DNA of 64,000 bases from an uncultured Bacteroidota bacterium (GTDB lineage: Bacteria; Bacteroidota; Bacteroidia; Bacteroidales; F082). The notes beneath the pieces are model-generated. The model saw only the letters and a list, made by a program, of their open reading frames with translations. It made no database searches and was not told where the DNA came from. Positions 61,907 through 64,000 of the stretch are shown piece after piece (positions within the stretch are counted from its first letter, which is position 1; each line of letters opens with the position of its first letter). Location: positions 62,001-126,000 of the forward strand of contig CAJVXP010000001.1 in assembly GCA_913009685.1 (NCBI GenBank), read 5' to 3'. The position numbers were made by a program, and so were the translations under genes.

Positions 61907-62818
61907 TTAAATTTTTGCCTGAATGTAGTTATCTGCCGAACTACAAACGGCTGCAGAATAAGCAATGCCTCCTTCCAGTAGTTTTTCTATATTGTATGGG
62001 AGTTGTCCTTTTGTGAACCTGTTGTTCACAATTTCCGCAATAACACCGGCATTAAACCCATCTCCGGCGCCAATGGTGCTGACCACCGGTACTTTCAAGG
62101 CTTCTTTTTTGAATACCCGGTTTCCCTGTACGGACAGGGCGCCCTTCGCCCCGATGGTGATAAGAATCAGCGCCTTAGGATTAATCTTTTGAAGAGACAA
62201 AGCGTGCTTTTCAGCCGATTGCTGACCAAAAACAGCATCAAAATCTTCATCCGAGCCTTTGATGATAGTCGCCAGCCGGAAGTTTTCCAGGAGTGCCTCT
62301 TTTTGCTTTTTGTTTGTGAACTGTTCCGACTTCCGGATGTTGGGATCATACATAAGGATGCTTTTCGCTGCGATTGCGGCGTATAAAATGTTTTGTATTT
62401 CCGGACGGATTGCCGGGTCAAGAGCGTACAAAGAGCCGAAAAGCAGAATGTCGGCAGATGAAAAACGTCCGGGAGAAAACAGGCTGCGCCGGTCAGGATA
62501 GTTATTTAGAAAAGTGTAATGCGCTTTCTTTTGGTCATCCAGCCGGGCAATAGCTACTGATGTCGTAGAATGCGGATACTGCTTTATGAATTGTGTCCGG
62601 ACACCGTTTTTCTGTAAAAAGTCCACAAGAAAAGCAGCCACATCATCATCCCCGACTTCGGAAATTAAAGCCGTATCCACCCTGCTTCGCGCCAGCGACA
62701 CCGCCGCATTGAGCATGGCCCCTCCGGGATGGCCGTGTTTTATAAAAGCTTCCCGTGGAATTTCTGTTTCCTGTCCCACCATCACATCCAGCAACATTTC
62801 GCCCAGCGTATAAACCAT
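61907..62818 (-). CDS. PfkB-family carbohydrate kinase (fructokinase-like)
   Basis: 303 residues from the ATG at 62818; an upstream ATG at 62836 adds only six residues and lies across the promoter box region. Ribokinase fold with the N-terminal substrate motif HGHPGGAMLNAAVSLARS and the C-terminal catalytic STIGAGDGFNAG, whose Asp is the base. LLFGSLYALDP and ILMYDPNIRKSE are typical of fructokinases. It phosphorylates a sugar with ATP in the cytosol. Neighbours give no pathway hint. Fructose is likely but not certain. Confidence 0.88.
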   Translation of the reverse strand: MVYTLGEMLLDVMVGQETEIPREAFIKHGHPGGAMLNAAVSLARSRVDTALISEVGDDDVAAFLVDFLQKNGVRTQFIKQYPHSTTSVAIARLDDQKKAHYTFLNNYPDRRSLFSPGRFSSADILLFGSLYALDPAIRPEIQNILYAAIAAKSILMYDPNIRKSEQFTNKKQKEALLENFRLATIIKGSDEDFDAVFGQQSAEKHALSLQKINPKALILITIGAKGALSVQGNRVFKKEALKVPVVSTIGAGDGFNAGVIAEIVNNRFTKGQLPYNIEKLLEGGIAYSAAVCSSADNYIQAKI

Positions 62819-62833
62819 ATTTTTATTTTTACA

Positions 62834-62841
62834 CAAAAATA
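62834..62841 (-). promoter_or_regulatory. -7 promoter box of the PfkB kinase gene
   Basis: TATTTTTG on the minus strand, 15 bases before the ATG at 62818. It supports that start over the one at 62836. Confidence 0.45.
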
Positions 62842-62942
62842 GGGAAAAATGGTCTGTTTTACTGTAAATGATATTTCCATTGTGCGGGACATGTCATCCC
62901 GAACTATTGAGCTTGAGGATTTTTAATCCGGCCGGAATTCCG

Positions 62943-62950
62943 TATCTTTG
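62943..62950 (+). promoter_or_regulatory. -7 promoter box of ychF
   Basis: TATCTTTG, 66 bases before the ychF ATG at 63017. Confidence 0.5.
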
Positions 62951-63016
62951 CTGCTTCAAAAAGTAAAAACAAGCTATGCTGTTTTTGCCGGAATTTTTAT
63001 AAAAAATATTGATAAA

Positions 63017-64000
63017 ATGGCCTTAAATTGTGGAATTATCGGGTTGACCAATACGGGGAAAACCACCATTTTCAACTGTATGTCGAACACCAAAGCGGAA
63101 AGCTCGAATTATGCTTTCAGCGCGACCAAATCAAACATTGGCGTGGTGGATGTGCCCGACCAGCGGTTGTACGAACTGGATAAACTGCTTCCGGCTGACA
63201 AGCTTGTCCCGGCCACGGTGGAGATTGTCGATCTGCCCGGCCTTGCCAAAGGTGCAAGCCAGGGCGAAGGCGTCGGGAACAAGTTTCTGGCCGATGTGCA
63301 GCAAACCGATGCACTGATTCACGTGCTACGCTGCTTCGACGATGATAACCTGCCTCATATCGAAGGCTCTGTTGATCCGGTGCGGGACTTGGAAATTGTG
63401 GATTTTGAATTACAGGTGCGCGACCTGGATTTAGTAACGCGTAAGCTGCAACGGCTGGAAAAACTGGCCAAAACCGGTAACAAAGAGGCAAAAAAAGGCA
63501 TTGAAGCGCTGACTATTTACAAAGAACATTTGGAAAATTTCGGTAATGCCTGCACGGCTCACGTTGAAGATGGAGATGAGCAGTATATTCACGATTTACT
63601 GTTGCTGACTGCCAAACCCGTTATATATGTTTGCAACGTGGATGATGCTTCGGCAGTCTCAGGCAACGCTTACGTGGAAAAGGTCAAAGCAGCCTTGCCG
63701 GAAAACGCCAAGGTGTTGATTATTGCCGGTGAGCTGGAAGCCGAGATCGCTGAGCTGGATGATCAAGAAGACCGGAAAGCTTTTCTTGAAGATGCCGGAT
63801 TGAAAGAGCCCGGGGTGAACAAGCTGGTACGCGCCGCCTACGATGTACTGAATTTGCAATCGTTTTTTACCATTGGGAAAACTGAAAACCGCGCCTGGAC
63901 CATTCACAAAGGCATGACAGCTCCACAGGCAGCCGGCGTGATACACAGCGACCTGGAGCGTGGATTTATCCGGGCCGAAGTGATGAAATATGAAGATTTT
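63017..64000 (+). CDS. ychF: Redox-regulated ATPase YchF (3' end missing)
   Basis: 328 codons are visible from the ATG at 63017 to the window edge, with no stop; about 35-40 residues are missing. YchF is an Obg-family P-loop protein that prefers ATP and binds ribosomes. The P-loop is GLTNTGKTT near the N-terminus; switch II is DLPGLAKGASQGEGVGNKF; the G4 position reads YVCNVDDA instead of NKxD, the known change behind ATP use. The C-terminal TGS-like part begins at LNLQSFFTIGKTENRAWT and continues to the edge. It is divergent from the PfkB kinase gene. Confidence 0.95.
   Translation, partial: MALNCGIIGLTNTGKTTIFNCMSNTKAESSNYAFSATKSNIGVVDVPDQRLYELDKLLPADKLVPATVEIVDLPGLAKGASQGEGVGNKFLADVQQTDALIHVLRCFDDDNLPHIEGSVDPVRDLEIVDFELQVRDLDLVTRKLQRLEKLAKTGNKEAKKGIEALTIYKEHLENFGNACTAHVEDGDEQYIHDLLLLTAKPVIYVCNVDDASAVSGNAYVEKVKAALPENAKVLIIAGELEAEIAELDDQEDRKAFLEDAGLKEPGVNKLVRAAYDVLNLQSFFTIGKTENRAWTIHKGMTAPQAAGVIHSDLERGFIRAEVMKYEDF

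Overview
The window is a slice of a Bacteroidota chromosome, probably from a Bacteroidales-like lineage. Evidence: a type IX secretion C-terminal sorting domain on the first protein, gldF and gldG gliding genes, a DUF5723 outer-membrane protein, the rpmG-DUF4295-ftsY-rimO block, a PBP1/LysM protein next to guaA, and -7 promoter boxes of the form TAnnTTTG in front of many genes. Species cannot be fixed from this sequence alone. I saw no tRNA, rRNA, CRISPR array, prophage or intact transposase gene.

Layout. 1-9.9 kb: a trypsin-fold exoprotease cut by the window edge, a YjjG-like HAD phosphatase, a DUF5723 protein, a folK-deoxynucleoside kinase pair, recN, gldFG and a TPR protein. 10-19.5 kb: a minus-strand glycogen/alpha-glucan operon made of debranching enzyme, GT4 glycosyltransferase, GH57 enzyme and a 1402-residue glycogen synthase-phosphorylase fusion. 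19.8-22.5 kb: rimO, ftsY, DUF4295 and rpmG. 22.7-26 kb: the histidine-degradation genes ftcD and hutI. 26-44 kb: mostly housekeeping (guaA, LysM/PBP1 protein, psd, cdsA, alaS, M23 peptidase, MerR regulator, heptose epimerase, typA), with a transglutaminase-like protein that lacks its catalytic residues and a TPR plus barrel-SPOR pair. 44.6-47.7 kb: a nitrogen cluster of PII protein, ammonium transporter and TorF-type porin, with a small Gln-rich gene upstream. 48-52 kb: homoserine-kinase-like gene, citF and a citD-citE fusion. 52.3-58.5 kb: two overlapping multi-domain sensor kinase genes. 58.6-64 kb: a holin-like membrane protein, a protease-propeller-barrel outer-membrane protein, a PfkB sugar kinase and ychF, which runs off the end.

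The gaps between genes hold the least explained material. These are a family of 23-nt hairpins whose arms differ in sequence but keep perfect pairing (two loci), a 190-bp element with 19-bp terminal inverted repeats, a 40-bp tandem triplication carrying a REP-like palindrome, and simple tandem repeats after guaA and after the hybrid kinase. At three genes the -7 box ends exactly four bases before the start codon, which predicts leaderless mRNAs.

I found no clearly new multi-gene system. The best leads are the hairpin family, the 190-bp element, the protease-propeller-barrel protein, the pseudo-transglutaminase, the small gene beside the PII operon and the leaderless-start pattern.
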